64,000 nt of DNA, taken from Ascarosepion bandense. Taxonomy: Eukaryota; Mollusca; Cephalopoda; Sepiida; Sepiidae. Both the position numbers and the translations under genes were made by a program. Within the stretch, counting starts at the first letter, position 1; each line of letters begins with the position of its first letter. Shown piece by piece: positions 1 to 10,030 of the stretch. Location: NCBI GenBank assembly GCA_037127315.1, contig JBBBDQ010001451.1, forward strand, positions 277,001-341,000, given 5' to 3'. Under the pieces are notes generated by a model. It ran no database searches and was not told where the DNA came from. It saw only the letters and a list, made by a program, of their open reading frames with translations.

Positions 1-204
1 TCATAAAAGGACGTTCAAACGTGAAGCCATGGGATTCGAGTTTCTTTGGCGTGAGTGTAATTGGATTAAGTTACAAAATAATCGTTGGGAAAAAAAAATA
101 AACGGAAAAAGAAGTCGTAATACAAGTAAAGAAAGAGAAAAAAAACAGAAAAACATATCGATGAAAAAAAATATTTTTAAAGAGAAAATGCAAGAGAAAA
201 AGAG

Positions 205-261
<57 letters not shown>

Positions 262-401
262 GTAGAGGAAAAAGAACAAGAAAAAGAAAGAGTTATTAAT
301 GAATGGATCGCTACAGCTGCCTAGGATCAAAGTGTCACTTCTTGGAATGCTGCCTCGGATCAGGGGAATATCTGTGCGCGATATAAAAAAATAAAAAAAG
401 G

Positions 402-463
<62 letters not shown>

Positions 464-702
464 AGTGAGTATAGAATGAGGAGAGAAAAAAGAAAATTTT
501 TTTCCGTCCAAAACATTAATTTAAAACAGTGCTCGATATATGATGTATAGAGCAGTGAATATTTATTATAAATTATGTTTTAGAACATGTACCATAATTT
601 CTTCTATATATGTCCTCTTCCCTACAATCATATGGTTGTTTCAGTGTTTGGATTTAAACACTTCTTTTCCCCCTTTGTTAATTTATATATATATATATAA
701 AT

Positions 703-757
<55 letters not shown>

Positions 758-812
758 CTTTGTTACTTTATATATATATATGTATATATATATATCTTTG
801 TTACTTTATATA

Positions 813-845
<33 letters not shown>

Positions 846-846
846 G
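1..846. repeat. A-rich low-complexity DNA with (AAT)n and (TA)n/(TG)n microsatellites
   Basis: The stretch holds an A-rich tract, an (AAT)n run at about 207-261, a pure (TA)n run at about 402-460 and a compound TA/TG run at about 677-846. Open frames here are low-complexity (poly-Leu, poly-Asn or Tyr-Ile) and I see no gene. Confidence 0.85.
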
Positions 847-1070
847 ACTCTTCAGAAATGAATTGAGTTCTCTCGGGAACTGGCGTGTGTAAACATTGCT
901 GATATACAACACGTTAAAATTTCCCTTCTCTGATGCCATGCGTCGATGGCTTAGGAAGTAGAAACTCCAACTGACACCAACTTGGTCGAGTTTCGATCCC
1001 GGCCTGAGGTGAGTGGATGCGTCTAGTAGCCACACTGATGAGCTGCGAAACAGGCTTGTATGTGGATGAC
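847..1070 (+). mobile_element. tRNA-like SINE with hammerhead-like 3' end, copy 1
   Basis: About 100 bp of leader starting at ctcttcag is followed by a pol III-like region. The A box resembles tggcttagg and the B box is ggtcgagtttcgatccc near 982-998. A hammerhead-like motif ends the element. The same order and spacing recur at 63598-63823, and the leader alone recurs near 20742-20790. The copy sits between (TA)n tracts. The order of head and ribozyme recalls the schistosome Sm-alpha SINEs, but I cannot show homology to them. Confidence 0.6.
1021..1070 (+). ncRNA. type-I hammerhead ribozyme-like motif
   Basis: Read 5' to 3': GTC (1021-1023), internal loop, CCACA (1030-1034), core CTGATGA (1035-1041), a very short helix II (G-CTG-C, 1042-1046), core GAA (1047-1049), helix III ACA/GGCT/TGT (1050-1059), A1060 at the predicted cleavage site, then TGTGG (1061-1065), AT and GAC. 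CCACA pairs perfectly with TGTGG, and GTC pairs with GAC across an internal loop, as in natural type-I hammerheads. Helix II is only one pair, so this copy may be inactive. Confidence 0.5.
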
Positions 1071-1200
1071 AAACATTTATATATATATATATATATATAA
1101 TAATAATAATAGCAATAAATAAATACTGTCAAAAAATACATTTTTAACTTACAACATTTTAGTAGTTTTTCCTATATATATTAAGACAATATACGTGGAT
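1071..1200. repeat. (TA)n plus AT-rich tail shared with 27018-27095
   Basis: A (TA)n/(AAT)n run is followed by an AT-rich segment of about 85 bp (caataaataaatactg, tacattttta, ttttcctatatata). A diverged copy lies at 27018-27095, next to another degenerate hammerhead-like sequence. It looks like a shared retroelement tail. Confidence 0.5.
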
Positions 1201-1207
1201 TATCAGT

Positions 1208-1211
1208 ATGC

Positions 1212-1276
<65 letters not shown>

Positions 1277-1290
1277 ATGTATGTATCGTT
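1208..1290. repeat. (TA)n-(TG)n-(TATG)n compound microsatellite
   Basis: Three simple-repeat motifs follow one another directly: TA, then TG, then TATG. Confidence 0.95.
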
Positions 1291-1405
1291 TTGGGTTTGA
1301 AGGCTTTTCTCGATATAAACGGTTTGAGGTATTATTTATTTATTTATTAAACCTCTTAGCGACCTCGTGCTAGTCAAGAATTTATCTACTGATTAAGGGT
1401 AGCTT

Positions 1406-1709
1406 CGGATGTGCGTTGTGGTGCAATGGATATCGACTAATCGGAGAGCCGAGTTCGAATTTCATTTGGATTCATTGCATTCACTTGCGTACAAATACCC
1501 TTGGGCAAGGTATTAATCCGTCTCTTCCCGCCAGTTATGGGTTAAATAATAGAACAGATTGGGTTCTATAGCCTTGGTCGGCAACCATTCTACTGCAGAA
1601 AGCAATGGCAACCTACTGCGGGATACATCTTTTGCCCAGTCAGTCATGTCTCTTTTGAGACCTGATCGCCAAAGCGTGTATCCCGTGTGGCACTCAACTG
1701 ATTGACTCT
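1406..1709 (+). mobile_element. SINE-A (tRNA-like head), near full-length copy
   Basis: The start cggatgtgcgttgtggtgca carries an A-box-like segment (gtggtgcaatggatatcg). A B-box-like gagttcgaattt follows. The shared body contains ttaatccgtctcttcc, agaaagcaatggcaacctac and a 3' end near gtgtggcactcaactgattg. Copies of this body occur at about ten places in the window on both strands. No promoter activity can be shown from sequence. Confidence 0.8.
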
Positions 1710-2264
1710 TCGACTCTGGGTCATTTTACCTCCCCTTACCCTGGCCATCCGACGCATACTCTGTATTCCCTTTCTCTCACTGTCTTTTCTTCTCTCTCAC
1801 TGTCTTTCTCTCTCTTCCTCTCTCTCTCTCTCTCTCACCTCGTGGTCTGGTTACTTAGCAATCAGTTGACCCACCTACGGTATCTGAAAAAGAGTTGAAT
1901 TGTACTTTGGCATTATTGTCTTTCGGAATTTCACTCGACTTCAGTTTAGGTCTTGACTGGTAAGGTAGCTAGATCACTCTTTTTTCTTATTGTTACTAAT
2001 TTAAGTAAGAAAATGTATTTTGCTACTTGCTTTTACTGTACATTTGTCTCTTCGCATATAGCAGCGGTTAAATTTAAGAAAACAAATGTTTTTTTTTTCC
2101 TCCAGTTAAAAAACTAGTCGGCCTTTTTTGGGCAGCCAAAGGGATGTTTATTTCGTCTTTGCATGGTCTTTTCTTTAAATTTGCTAGAGAAAGTTTTGTG
2201 AATTATTTTGGCTTTGAAGGCTTCTCTCGATTTAGTTAAATCTTAATAATTTTTTTAATTGGAG
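1710..2264. other. unassigned, CT-rich
   Basis: A (TC)n-rich tract lies at about 1770-1850. The rest is unrecognised AT-rich DNA with no coding signal. Confidence 0.6.
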
Positions 2265-2939
2265 TAGATAGTATCTACTATCGCCCGGTTTCACACTCCA
2301 CGCACTTCTTCTGGACAGGAGTAGAGGTGATCGCCTTGTTTCTTGTTTATGGGTTCCGCTTCTTTTTCCCTCTAATTCAGTCTTAGTGTTAGTTCAGTCG
2401 CAAGCTCTTTGCAGTATTTGAGTATGGTGGCAACGTCTCTTCATTCTTCATACCGGGTTGGCAGTTTCCTGTTTGCTGCGTCCGACTGGTAGTTAGGAGC
2501 CTGAACTCTTGCGTAGCGTCTTCAGAGCCTGCTCTGATCAACAGTTGAATCAAATCGGGGTTTCATGTTGTGCCATATCAAGCATGGGCGGGCGTCCGTG
2601 CATGAACCTCCGGTGGGCAACCCCGAGGCCACATTATGCTGCAGGCTGCCCCAGTCTCCATCTTACACATGCTGCATACAGTGACCGACTGATTCTACTT
2701 TAGACCTCTTTCTCTCTCGAAATAAATCACTATGAATATACGCAAACAAAATAGCTAAACTAAACCAGCTAATCAGAAAAGGCTCAAATCTGTCTGCGTC
2801 TCCTTTGCAAACATACGAGGTATCCGCACTAACTTTTACAGCGTAGAATCATTCCTTCAAAAAAACTCACCTCATATCTTAGCTCTCTGCGAAACTAACA
2901 TTGGCCCTTCTATCCTCTCTTTTGAGTTCTACGTTCCTG

Positions 2940-3669
2940 GTTACCTTCCCGTCTTCAGGAAGTACTCCAATGTCCATATGCATGGGCTTGGTGTTTATGT
3001 CAGCGAACACCGCCCTCTAGCTAGTGTGACCTCCCTTGAATCCTTGGATCATTCTTTCATGTGCTCCCGCGTCTCACTTCTAAGCTCGGTTAGATATCTT
3101 TTCTTTTTCTATCGCTCTCCCTTCTCCTCTGACTGTTTGGTACTTGATAACATCTCTAACAATATCGATAAGGCCATTTTTCTCAGCCATCTGCCCATAT
3201 ATTTGTGTTTGGTGACTTTAACGCCCACCACACCAAGTGGCTGGAAGACTCTGTCACCGATCTTGCTGGTGTCCACGCCATGAATTTCTCAATAACCCAA
3301 TCTCTTACGCAAGTGATGGATTTCCCCACGCGTTTCTCCAATAACCCTAAAAGAAGGGACTCACTACTAGACCTCTGCTTCACTTCCATCCCAGACTCTT
3401 GCACCGCCAAGCAGCTCTACCCTCTCGGGAACTCTGACCATGCGGTAGTTTCCGTTAACATCTCAGTACACCCCCACTCTACCCAAGAAACTCAGACCAA
3501 CAGAATATCTTACTGCTATCAAAGAGCAGACTGGGACTCGTTCCGCGACTTCCTGTGTGATGTTCCTTGGAATAACGTTTTTAGTCTCTCCGTTGAAGAC
3601 TGTACATCTGAGGTCTCCTTTTGGGTTAAGGCTGGCATCGATGCTTTCATCCCAGCCAGGAAGTTTTAG
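2940..3669 (+). pseudogene. LINE endonuclease (APE/EEP-type) domain, frameshifted
   Basis: This is the nuclease that nicks target DNA to prime reverse transcription in CR1/Jockey-type LINEs. The N-terminal half (with GLGVYVSEH and a YRSP-like segment) is read in one frame up to about 3200. The rest is read in another frame from 3205, beginning with GDFNAHHTKWL, which matches the conserved GDFN motif. It continues through a pTR-like segment (DFPTRFSN), LLDLCFTSIP and the terminal NSDHAVVSV, which holds the catalytic SDH. The frame change near 3200 and a stop at 3667-3669 disable the protein. Downstream, 3670-4260 holds linker remnants with several stops and the first RT block (WKSSSV). Confidence 0.8.
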
Positions 3670-4289
3670 CTTAAATTCCATTCGTCTCCCTGGTTCTCGC
3701 CCGCTTGCTTGGCCGCCATTGCCCACCGGAAACACTTCTTCCGGCTTTATCGAAGTCTGATCAAAAGAGGCGCCTTTTCACCTCAGCTCGTAATACGTGT
3801 TAAAAGATACTTAACGAAGCTAAAATGTAGTTTACTGCCAGAATAAAGCAACGCATAGCATCCTGTAAGTTTGGCGTCAAAGACTACTGGCGACGCTGTA
3901 AAAGTGTGGTTAACAAAAGTAAAACCTCAATATCCCCTCTAATCAATGAATTTGAGGTCTTCACCTTTTCAGCGGACAAGGCTGAATGCTTTGCTCGCAG
4001 ATTCTCTACAGATTCGAGACTGGATTCGTCTGGAGTATCTACACCCGACTTCCCACCTAGAACTGAGGCTCAACTGACGTCCACATTACCCTCTCGCTGG
4101 TCTCTAACATAATCTCAAAACTTGAGCGGAGGGGACTGAATACCATTCGTAGTCTTGAAGAAATGTGCCCTTGAACTCTTCTCTGTCCTCTCTAAGCTCT
4201 ACAACTACTGCCTATTTGATTCCTGCTTTCTTAGCTGTTGGAAGTCTTCTTCTGTTAAGTTGTGAAGCTTAATACAAATCAAAAATCTG

Positions 4290-5090
4290 GTGTTGGTGAC
4301 AAATCAAAAATCTGGTGTTGGTGACAAGGCGAACCTCGCTGCTGAGCTTGAAAAGGACCTCCAATCCGTGGTGGATTGGGGTAAGAAATGGCCCGTAAAA
4401 TTCAATTCTTCCAAAACGAAGCTGCTGTCAATTAACCACCACAGACAACCGCACCTCCCTCCCATTAGCATGGAGCAGGCTTACCTCCCAGAGCGTAAAA
4501 CACTACGCCTGCTTGGCCTGACACTCTCAGCGGACCTCAAGTGGAATGACTACATCGAATTCATTGCTAAATCCGCTGCTATGAAAGTCGGCTCTATTTG
4601 CAGTGCCCGGAAATTCTTTCCGTCTGAATCTATCCTGCACTTATATAAATCTACCATCCGCCCGTGTATTCAGTACTGCTGCCACATCTGGTTGGGTGCC
4701 TCTGCTATTCTCCTCGCGGTTCTTAACAAAATACAGCGAAGAATCTGTAATGTGATTGTTACCGACTTGGCTGACCGCCTGCAGTCACTCTCTCACCGGC
4801 GTGACGTGGCTTCCCTGTGCCTCTTCTATAAATACTTTCATGGCTTCTGCTCTGACAAACTTAAATCACTGGTGCCCCCTAGATATGAATTTGCACGAGA
4901 TACTAGATTGGCAACTAGGTGCCACCCTTGTACAGTGAAACCGATGAAATGTAACTGCAATTTCTACTCCAACAGCTTCTTTCCTCGCACTTCCCGCCTG
5001 TGGAGTTCCCTTCCACATACATGCTTCCCCGACGGCTACAACCTCCAGGAGTTTAAATGTAGGGTCAATAGACACCTCCTAACACACTAA
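4290..5090 (+). pseudogene. LINE C-terminal RT/thumb region, CR1-like
   Basis: An open frame of 266 codons matches the part of CR1-type ORF2 that follows the YADD box. It contains LQSVVDWGKKWPVKFN, LLGLTLSADLKW, STIRPCIQYCCHIW, LNKIQRRICNVI, LSHRRDVASLCLFYKYFHG, an RLATR segment, RTSRLWSSLP and LQEFKCRVNRHL. The catalytic RT blocks A to C are absent, so the frame has no RT activity of its own. The start Met is arbitrary because the frame is entered from the deletion joint. The long uninterrupted frame suggests a relatively recent insertion or deletion. Confidence 0.85.
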
Positions 5091-5244
5091 CTCACACCCA
5101 CTCTCTCCAACCCTCTCCCTATATACATCCTAAATCATCTATCACCCTCCTTCTGACATTTCCTATACCCAATCCCTCTATGTAACACCCTGCGCTATAG
5201 TGGCAGTGGAATGCCTTGCTTGGGGTGACACGATTAAAAAAAAA

Positions 5245-5540
5245 TCATCTTTCACCAAGATTTTAAAAATAATTTTTCATATACATAAAATATTATATAA
5301 CGTCCGCTTTTTTAAAAGTATGGTCGACCATACACGTGATTGTCAGAAAAGAAGAGCGATGAGTATATTATACTTAAATTCAACATACATAAAATTAGGT
5401 TACGTAGAATATTTTATAAGATTTTTAAGATTACTGGGTAGTTAAAAATTTTATATAAAGGGGCTCACCCTTCATTTTCTTGAATTACACTTGCTTGCGT
5501 TAAAATGTTTTTTAAAAGATCAAAAGTTTATCAAATGACA
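5245..5540. repeat. unclassified AT-rich repeat, also at about 10590-10745
   Basis: The segment from aagagcgatgag through attttctt(g/a)aatta at 5350-5490 aligns with 10598-10740 with scattered substitutions. I cannot classify it. Confidence 0.6.
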
Positions 5541-5920
5541 TACACTACCGGCCATAATTATCAGGCAACTCCAGTGTTTATAAAAAATGATGTATTTCAT
5601 ACTATTTTTTAGTATTTATTGACAAGTGAATAATTGCAAATGAAAATAGAATGGTTATTTTGTTATTGCACAATAACATGTGCATCAAATAAATTTATAA
5701 ATATTTAATAATTGCTGTTTCATCAATGAAAGAATGAAGACAATTTAGGGTGATTCAGACGAGTTCATCTTTGCTTCCTTTTCTTGTAAAATTTTGCAAA
5801 GTTATTAATAACAAAAGAACCATTTTATTTTCATTTGGCAATAAATACTAAAACTAATATAAAATCCATCATTTCTTTAAAAAAATCTGGGGTGGCCTAA
5901 TAATTATTGCCGGTAGTGTA
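5541..5920. mobile_element. palindromic MITE with TA target sites, copy 1
   Basis: The termini are tacactaccggccataatt and the inverted attattgccggtagtgta. The two halves are inverted copies of each other for more than 100 bp, making a foldback structure with no ORF. A second copy is at 62597-62997. TA flanks suggest mobilisation by a Tc1/mariner-type transposase. Confidence 0.85.
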
Positions 5921-6281
5921 TGATCGCCATTATATGATGAATTTAAAAATATCATTTATAGTATTTGGTCAGGTCTTGTTATTAAGATGTGCCTGAATAC
6001 TTCACAACAAGTTTCAGTAACACTTATTCAAAAGCCTGTTGTTTCTACTTAACACAGCTGATTGTATGTGCTTGATGTTTAGTATAGCATATAATGTTTA
6101 TGTTTACCTGAATACAGTGTATCACTGTACTTGCTCACAATCGCATACCTAAATGGGGCGGGATTTATCGCTGATCAATTTTTTTCTCTTTTCACTTTGA
6201 CATTTGTATTCCTGTAAGAATGGATCGCAAGTGTATGAATAATCCTAAAAGGTTCTGTTATATCTGCGGTAAAGTAGTTCT
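5921..6281. other. unassigned AT-rich DNA
   Basis: No coding, RNA or repeat signal recognised. Confidence 0.5.
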
Positions 6282-6372
6282 TCTAAACATCCAAACCTAT
6301 TTATAAATGGAACTTTGTCTGTGTGTGTGTGTGTATGTGTTTGTGTGTGTCCGTTACCTATAGAATCCGAAA
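6282..6372 (+). mobile_element. Helitron 5' fragment
   Basis: The 5' end tctaaacatccaaacc is followed by tttataaatggaactttgtc, a (GT)n run and tccgttacctatag. This is the 5' end shared with the other four Helitron copies. The homology stops at about 6372. Confidence 0.75.
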
Positions 6373-6945
6373 CTTGCTTTCTGTGTCTCTGGGACAGCCA
6401 AGCTAATGACTAACAATATGTCAGATAAGAATTGCCGTTAAGACAAGGGTTAAAACGTGGCTCGCATAATGTTCAGTCTCACCTTCGCGTTGAACCAAAT
6501 AATACACTGTTTTCACCCTTATTCAAAAAGTTAGAAGTAATAAAGAACTTTGTGAAGGCCGTGGACAGGAAAAACAGCGGTTTTGCTTTCTTTCAGGAGA
6601 AGTTCTCACAGATAATCATGGAGAATCTCAAGGATGCTATTTAGACGACTCCCATATAAGAGAATGAATGAAGGACTCAATGTTTGACAGAGCACTCAGC
6701 CAATCTGAACTGTCTGTTTGACAGTCACTATGGTCAGTAGTTACAAATTTCTAGAAGGCACCGGAGTGCAGAATAAGAGAATTAAGGGAATTCAAGAGCT
6801 ACTGAAGAATTAATGCCAAATGGATGCACGAGTGTCAGTTAAACTGAACTTTTTGGGGTCACACTCGGACTAATTTTTAAGGAAATTTGGAGATTTGAGT
6901 GAAGAGCAGGGTGAGCGCATCCAGTAAAATATTCACATTATCGTT
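6373..6945. other. unassigned
   Basis: A 70-codon frame at 6432-6644 is seen, but it matches no family I recognise. No other signal. Confidence 0.4.
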
Positions 6946-7187
6946 GTTGGTTGGTTGGTTGTTTTATGGCATGTCAACCTCGGCGGGTCATTTATTGCCA
7001 ACTAAATTCTATTACTGGTAATACCTTTTTCTTTTCAACAATTTATTGTTGTTTTTATATGTTTTTGTGTCTCGTAATACTTTTTCTTTTTCGAATACCA
7101 AGATTCAACTGGAATTCGAATTCGGCTCACCGATTTCTCTTTCCGAGCCGATATCCACTGCACCACAACGCACATTCGTCACTAAAC

Positions 7188-7305
7188 GCTTACAGCAGCT
7201 GGTATTCCCAAGCGGTCATCCATCTAAGTACTGACAATGCTCAACGTTGCTTAACTTCGGTGATCGAGCGAGAACTGGTGTATTCAACGTGATATGGCCG
7301 GAAGC
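7188..7305 (-). rRNA. 5S rRNA-like sequence (SINE head)
   Basis: This 118-bp sequence matches metazoan 5S rRNA from end to end. It has ggccatatcacgttgaatac near the 5' end, cgaagttaagcaacgttgag, agtacttagatg and the box C-like ccgcttgggaatacc. It lies inside a SINE, so it is more likely a mobile pol III promoter than a functional rDNA unit. Confidence 0.8.
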
Positions 7306-7325
7306 ACGCACATCCGTCAATAAAC

Positions 7326-7443
7326 GCTTACAGCATGTGAGATTCCCAAGCGGTCACCCATCTAAGTACTGACCAGGCTCAACGTTGCTTAACTTCGGCG
7401 ATCGAGCGAGAACCGGTGTATTCAACGCGATGTGGCCGTAAGC
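7326..7443 (-). rRNA. 5S rRNA-like sequence (SINE head, outer copy)
   Basis: This second 118-bp 5S-like unit keeps a complementary terminal stem (gcttac at the 5' end, gtaagc at the 3' end). The internal control region is well preserved, including gggtgaccgcttgggaat. It is tandem with the unit at 7188-7305. Confidence 0.8.
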
Positions 7444-7752
7444 TTCACATTATGGAAAGGGCTACCAAGGCCGGTGGGATGTAAACTTTCTCGCTGACAA
7501 CTGCTGGAGTTTGAAACCGGATAGGGTGGCTGTCGAGTACAGGAGGAAGTCCATGAAAAGATCTTTCATCAGTGAATAGATTGTTTTGTGTGCTTTTTCT
7601 TTTAGTTTACACAATATGAGCTTTCTGTGAATTTATCAGACCTAAATTTAGAATTATTTGCTTAATTCAACAAGAAAATAAACATAATTATCATACTTGT
7701 CTATATATTTCCAGAAAGAACTGTATTTCCAGAAAGAACTGTATTTAAAAAA
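7444..7752. other. unassigned
   Basis: No recognised signal apart from a short direct repeat (atttccagaaagaactgt) near 7705-7745. Confidence 0.5.
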
Positions 7753-8527
7753 TTGACGGACCTAAAGAAGACTGCCAGCGCCTTTAAATTTTTTGTTTTT
7801 CATTTTTTTTTTTACTTTTTTCAGTACAATTGTATCGATTACACCCTAATCTTTCCGTTTGACAAAAAAAATTTGGAAAACTTTCAATATTCCAACAATT
7901 TTAAGGGCTCAGTTTTTCATACAACGTTATAGTAAATCGACCCTCCATTTTGGAACCACTCGCCGATGCGACATTGCCACCACCTGTTGATTATCATTTT
8001 TTTGTTTTTACTTTTTTCAGTGCAATCTTATCGATTAAACTCTTAACTTTCCGATTGACAAAAAATTTTCTAAAAATTTCAACATGTAAACAATTTGTCG
8101 AGGGGCTCAGTTTTTCATGCAACCTTATAGTAAATCGATCCTATGCAATTAACTTTTTTGCTTGCGCATATTCAACAACTGAACCTTTTTGCGAAATTAT
8201 TCAATAAAGCCATTTTTGGAGTTTCCGAGGAAGATGTCACTGTAAGAACCGAAGAAAACTTGAAAAAGACAAAAACAAGAGCAACAACTTGTCCAAAAAC
8301 AAAACAAAACAAAGCGACCCCAACGCGAGTGGATCCAAAATGGAGGACCGATTTACTATAAGGTTGTATGAGGAAGTGAGCCCCGACCCAAAATTGTTTA
8401 AATATTGAAACTTTTCCAAATTATTTATTTGATAATCGGAAAGTTTATGATGTAACCGATAAGACTGCCATGAAAAAAAATGGAACACAACAAATTTAAA
8501 GGTAGTTATCTTCAGGTCCGCCTAAAA
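7753..8527. mobile_element. foldback DNA element with about 200-bp inverted arms
   Basis: The left arm (about 7753-7970, from gacggacctaaagaaga to ctccattttggaacc) is an inverted, diverged copy of the right arm (about 8330-8525, reading ggcggacctgaagataa on the minus strand). A third, direct copy of the arm lies at about 7990-8150. There is no transposase. It looks like a non-autonomous DNA transposon. Confidence 0.65.
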
Positions 8528-8784
8528 AATTTATCTGGTTAGAAAGAAAAATGAGTAGGATTTTTTGATTCAGCGTAAAAACTGCCTTAAAATCAGCTAT
8601 TATATATTCGACCCTAAAAACATCGCAGACCAGTGTAATGTTTTAACAGATATACAGGAGTGTGCGCTACACTCGGGACTAACTTTAACGTGGCATAAAA
8701 TGACAACCATATTAAATATATATTTTTTTTCTGTGTCAGATTTGTGTTACAACAATCTGTTGAATTAAGAACAAAAGAAGCAAA

Positions 8785-9475
8785 ATGTCAACTGAACTCG
8801 AGCGCCGTACTGCAATTATTGTGGTTCTATGTTATGGCCGCACGCCTAAAGAGATTGTTGAGGTTTTTTTCATTTTCTAATATCGACTGTGTACGACATT
8901 GCCAAGACCTTCAAAGAGTCTGGTGATACTTGGGGCGAGTCCCTGACTCCTTACAGAAAACACTGGACCTCCCATCTTATTGCCTTCGATGAAGGGGTGT
9001 GATGCCTCCCCACTTCTTTGGCAAAGGTCAGACCGTGACAAAGAAGGTCTACTTGGATGTCATGAAGAATGTTGTGAAGCCATGGATTGCTCAGGTAGCT
9101 GCAGGAAAGTCATAGCTCTTCCAACAGATTTTGGTCCAGGTTTGCTGTGACGAGAATCTGGACATTTTCTGGTCAAAGAAGTTCTGATCCCCTAATAGCT
9201 CAGACCTGAAACCTTGCGACTATTACCTATGGGGTGCACTTGAGAGACATTCCAACAAACGTGCACACAATACTGTTGACTCCCTGAGAACTGCTATAAT
9301 CCAACTTGTCCATGAAGCATGTGACCAACGCCTGTAGGGGGTTTCCGTCTCGTGTGCAGGCTGTGATTGAAGCTAGACGGGGGGCCGGATTAAATAATAT
9401 GGTAAAGGAGAGGTCATACAAGAATGTTATAAAGCAATTTGTCATGTAAATTCTTGTCATTATGAATAAACACAA
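8785..9475 (+). pseudogene. mariner-family transposase pseudogene
   Basis: In shifting frames it reads TELERRTAIIVVLCYGRTPKEI (HTH region), then a large deletion, then PPHFFGKGQTVTKKVYLDVM and VVKPWIAQVAAG. Further on it reads SSDLKPCDYYLWGALE, which corresponds to the conserved SPDLNPCDYWLW block carrying the last catalytic acidic residue. Multiple stops and frameshifts and loss of the central catalytic region make it inactive. I could not define terminal inverted repeats. Confidence 0.8.
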
Positions 9476-9489
9476 TTTTCCTTTCAGAA

Positions 9490-10030
9490 TATGCTTTTCC
9501 GGATTAGTGGATATCGACTCGGAACGAGAAATCGGAGAGCATTCGTTGCAACCATATACGCGCAAATACCCTTGGGAAAGGTATTAATCCGTCTCTTCCT
9601 TCCAGTTTTGGGTCAAATAACAGGACAGATTGGGTCTAACGCAGAAAGCAATGGCAACCTACCTCGGGATAATCTTCTGCCCAGTCAGTCAGGTCTCTTT
9701 TGAGACATGATCCCCCAAAGTGTGTATCACGTATGGCACTTAACTGACTGACTGAATATCATAGTTGAAAACATGATTAAGGCTTCTACTGGGCATAATG
9801 TGGTAGATCAGTTTTATATTGTTATGAAATAATAAACTGATCCCCCACTAATTACTACTTAATAATATAATACATCTCGTCCCCCTTTAGCTATGAGTCA
9901 AATAATGGGACAGACTGGGTTCTATAGCCTTGGCTGCCAACCAGTCTACCGCAGAAAGCAATGGCAACCTACTGAAGGATAATCTTCTGCCCAAGCGTTT
10001 ATCACGTATGGCACTTAACTGACTGAGACA
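9490..10030 (+). mobile_element. dimeric SINE-A, copy 1
   Basis: A SINE-A body (9490-9757, tRNA-like head partly preserved) is followed by a linker of about 130 bp. A second, 5'-truncated SINE-A body (about 9890-10030) follows. Both halves end near tcacgtatggcacttaactg. The same dimer with the same linker is at 36430-36985, so it moved or was duplicated as a unit. Confidence 0.75.

Larger units (their letters stand above)
2265..5240 (+). mobile_element. CR1/Jockey-like LINE, RT core deleted
   Basis: A degenerate 5' segment (tatcgcccggtttcacactcc, about 2280) leads to an endonuclease domain, then a linker, the beginning of the RT and, after a deletion near 4260-4280, the C-terminal RT-associated region. 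The 3' end is a short UTR finishing gattaaaaaaaa near 5233-5245. Stops and frameshifts interrupt it. A 24-bp direct duplication (caaatcaaaaatctggtgtt) lies at the deletion joint, 4276-4326. Fragments of the same family are at 19188, 20375, 27876, 39978, 50890, 52615 and 59535. It is a dead copy. Confidence 0.85.
6946..7443 (-). mobile_element. SINE-A copy with two 5S rRNA-like heads
   Basis: Read on the minus strand, the element starts with a 5S rRNA-like unit (7443-7326). A 20-bp linker and a second 5S-like unit (7305-7188) follow. Next come the tRNA-like SINE-A head (gtgcgttgtggtgcagtgg, then gagccgaattcgaattcc) and a tail ending near ccgaggttgacatgcc. The linker between the two 5S units resembles the start of the tRNA-like head (ttgacggatgtgcgt), so the 5S head seems to have been added twice. 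Confidence 0.75.

Noticed and set aside
1..330. 109-codon minus-strand frame with a poly-Leu stretch
   Set aside because: Encoded by (AAT)n and A-rich DNA; low complexity.
7188..7443. A functional 5S rDNA cluster
   Set aside because: The 5S units are fused to SINE-A bodies, irregularly spaced, and a third unit is alone at 14.8 kb in the same fused arrangement.
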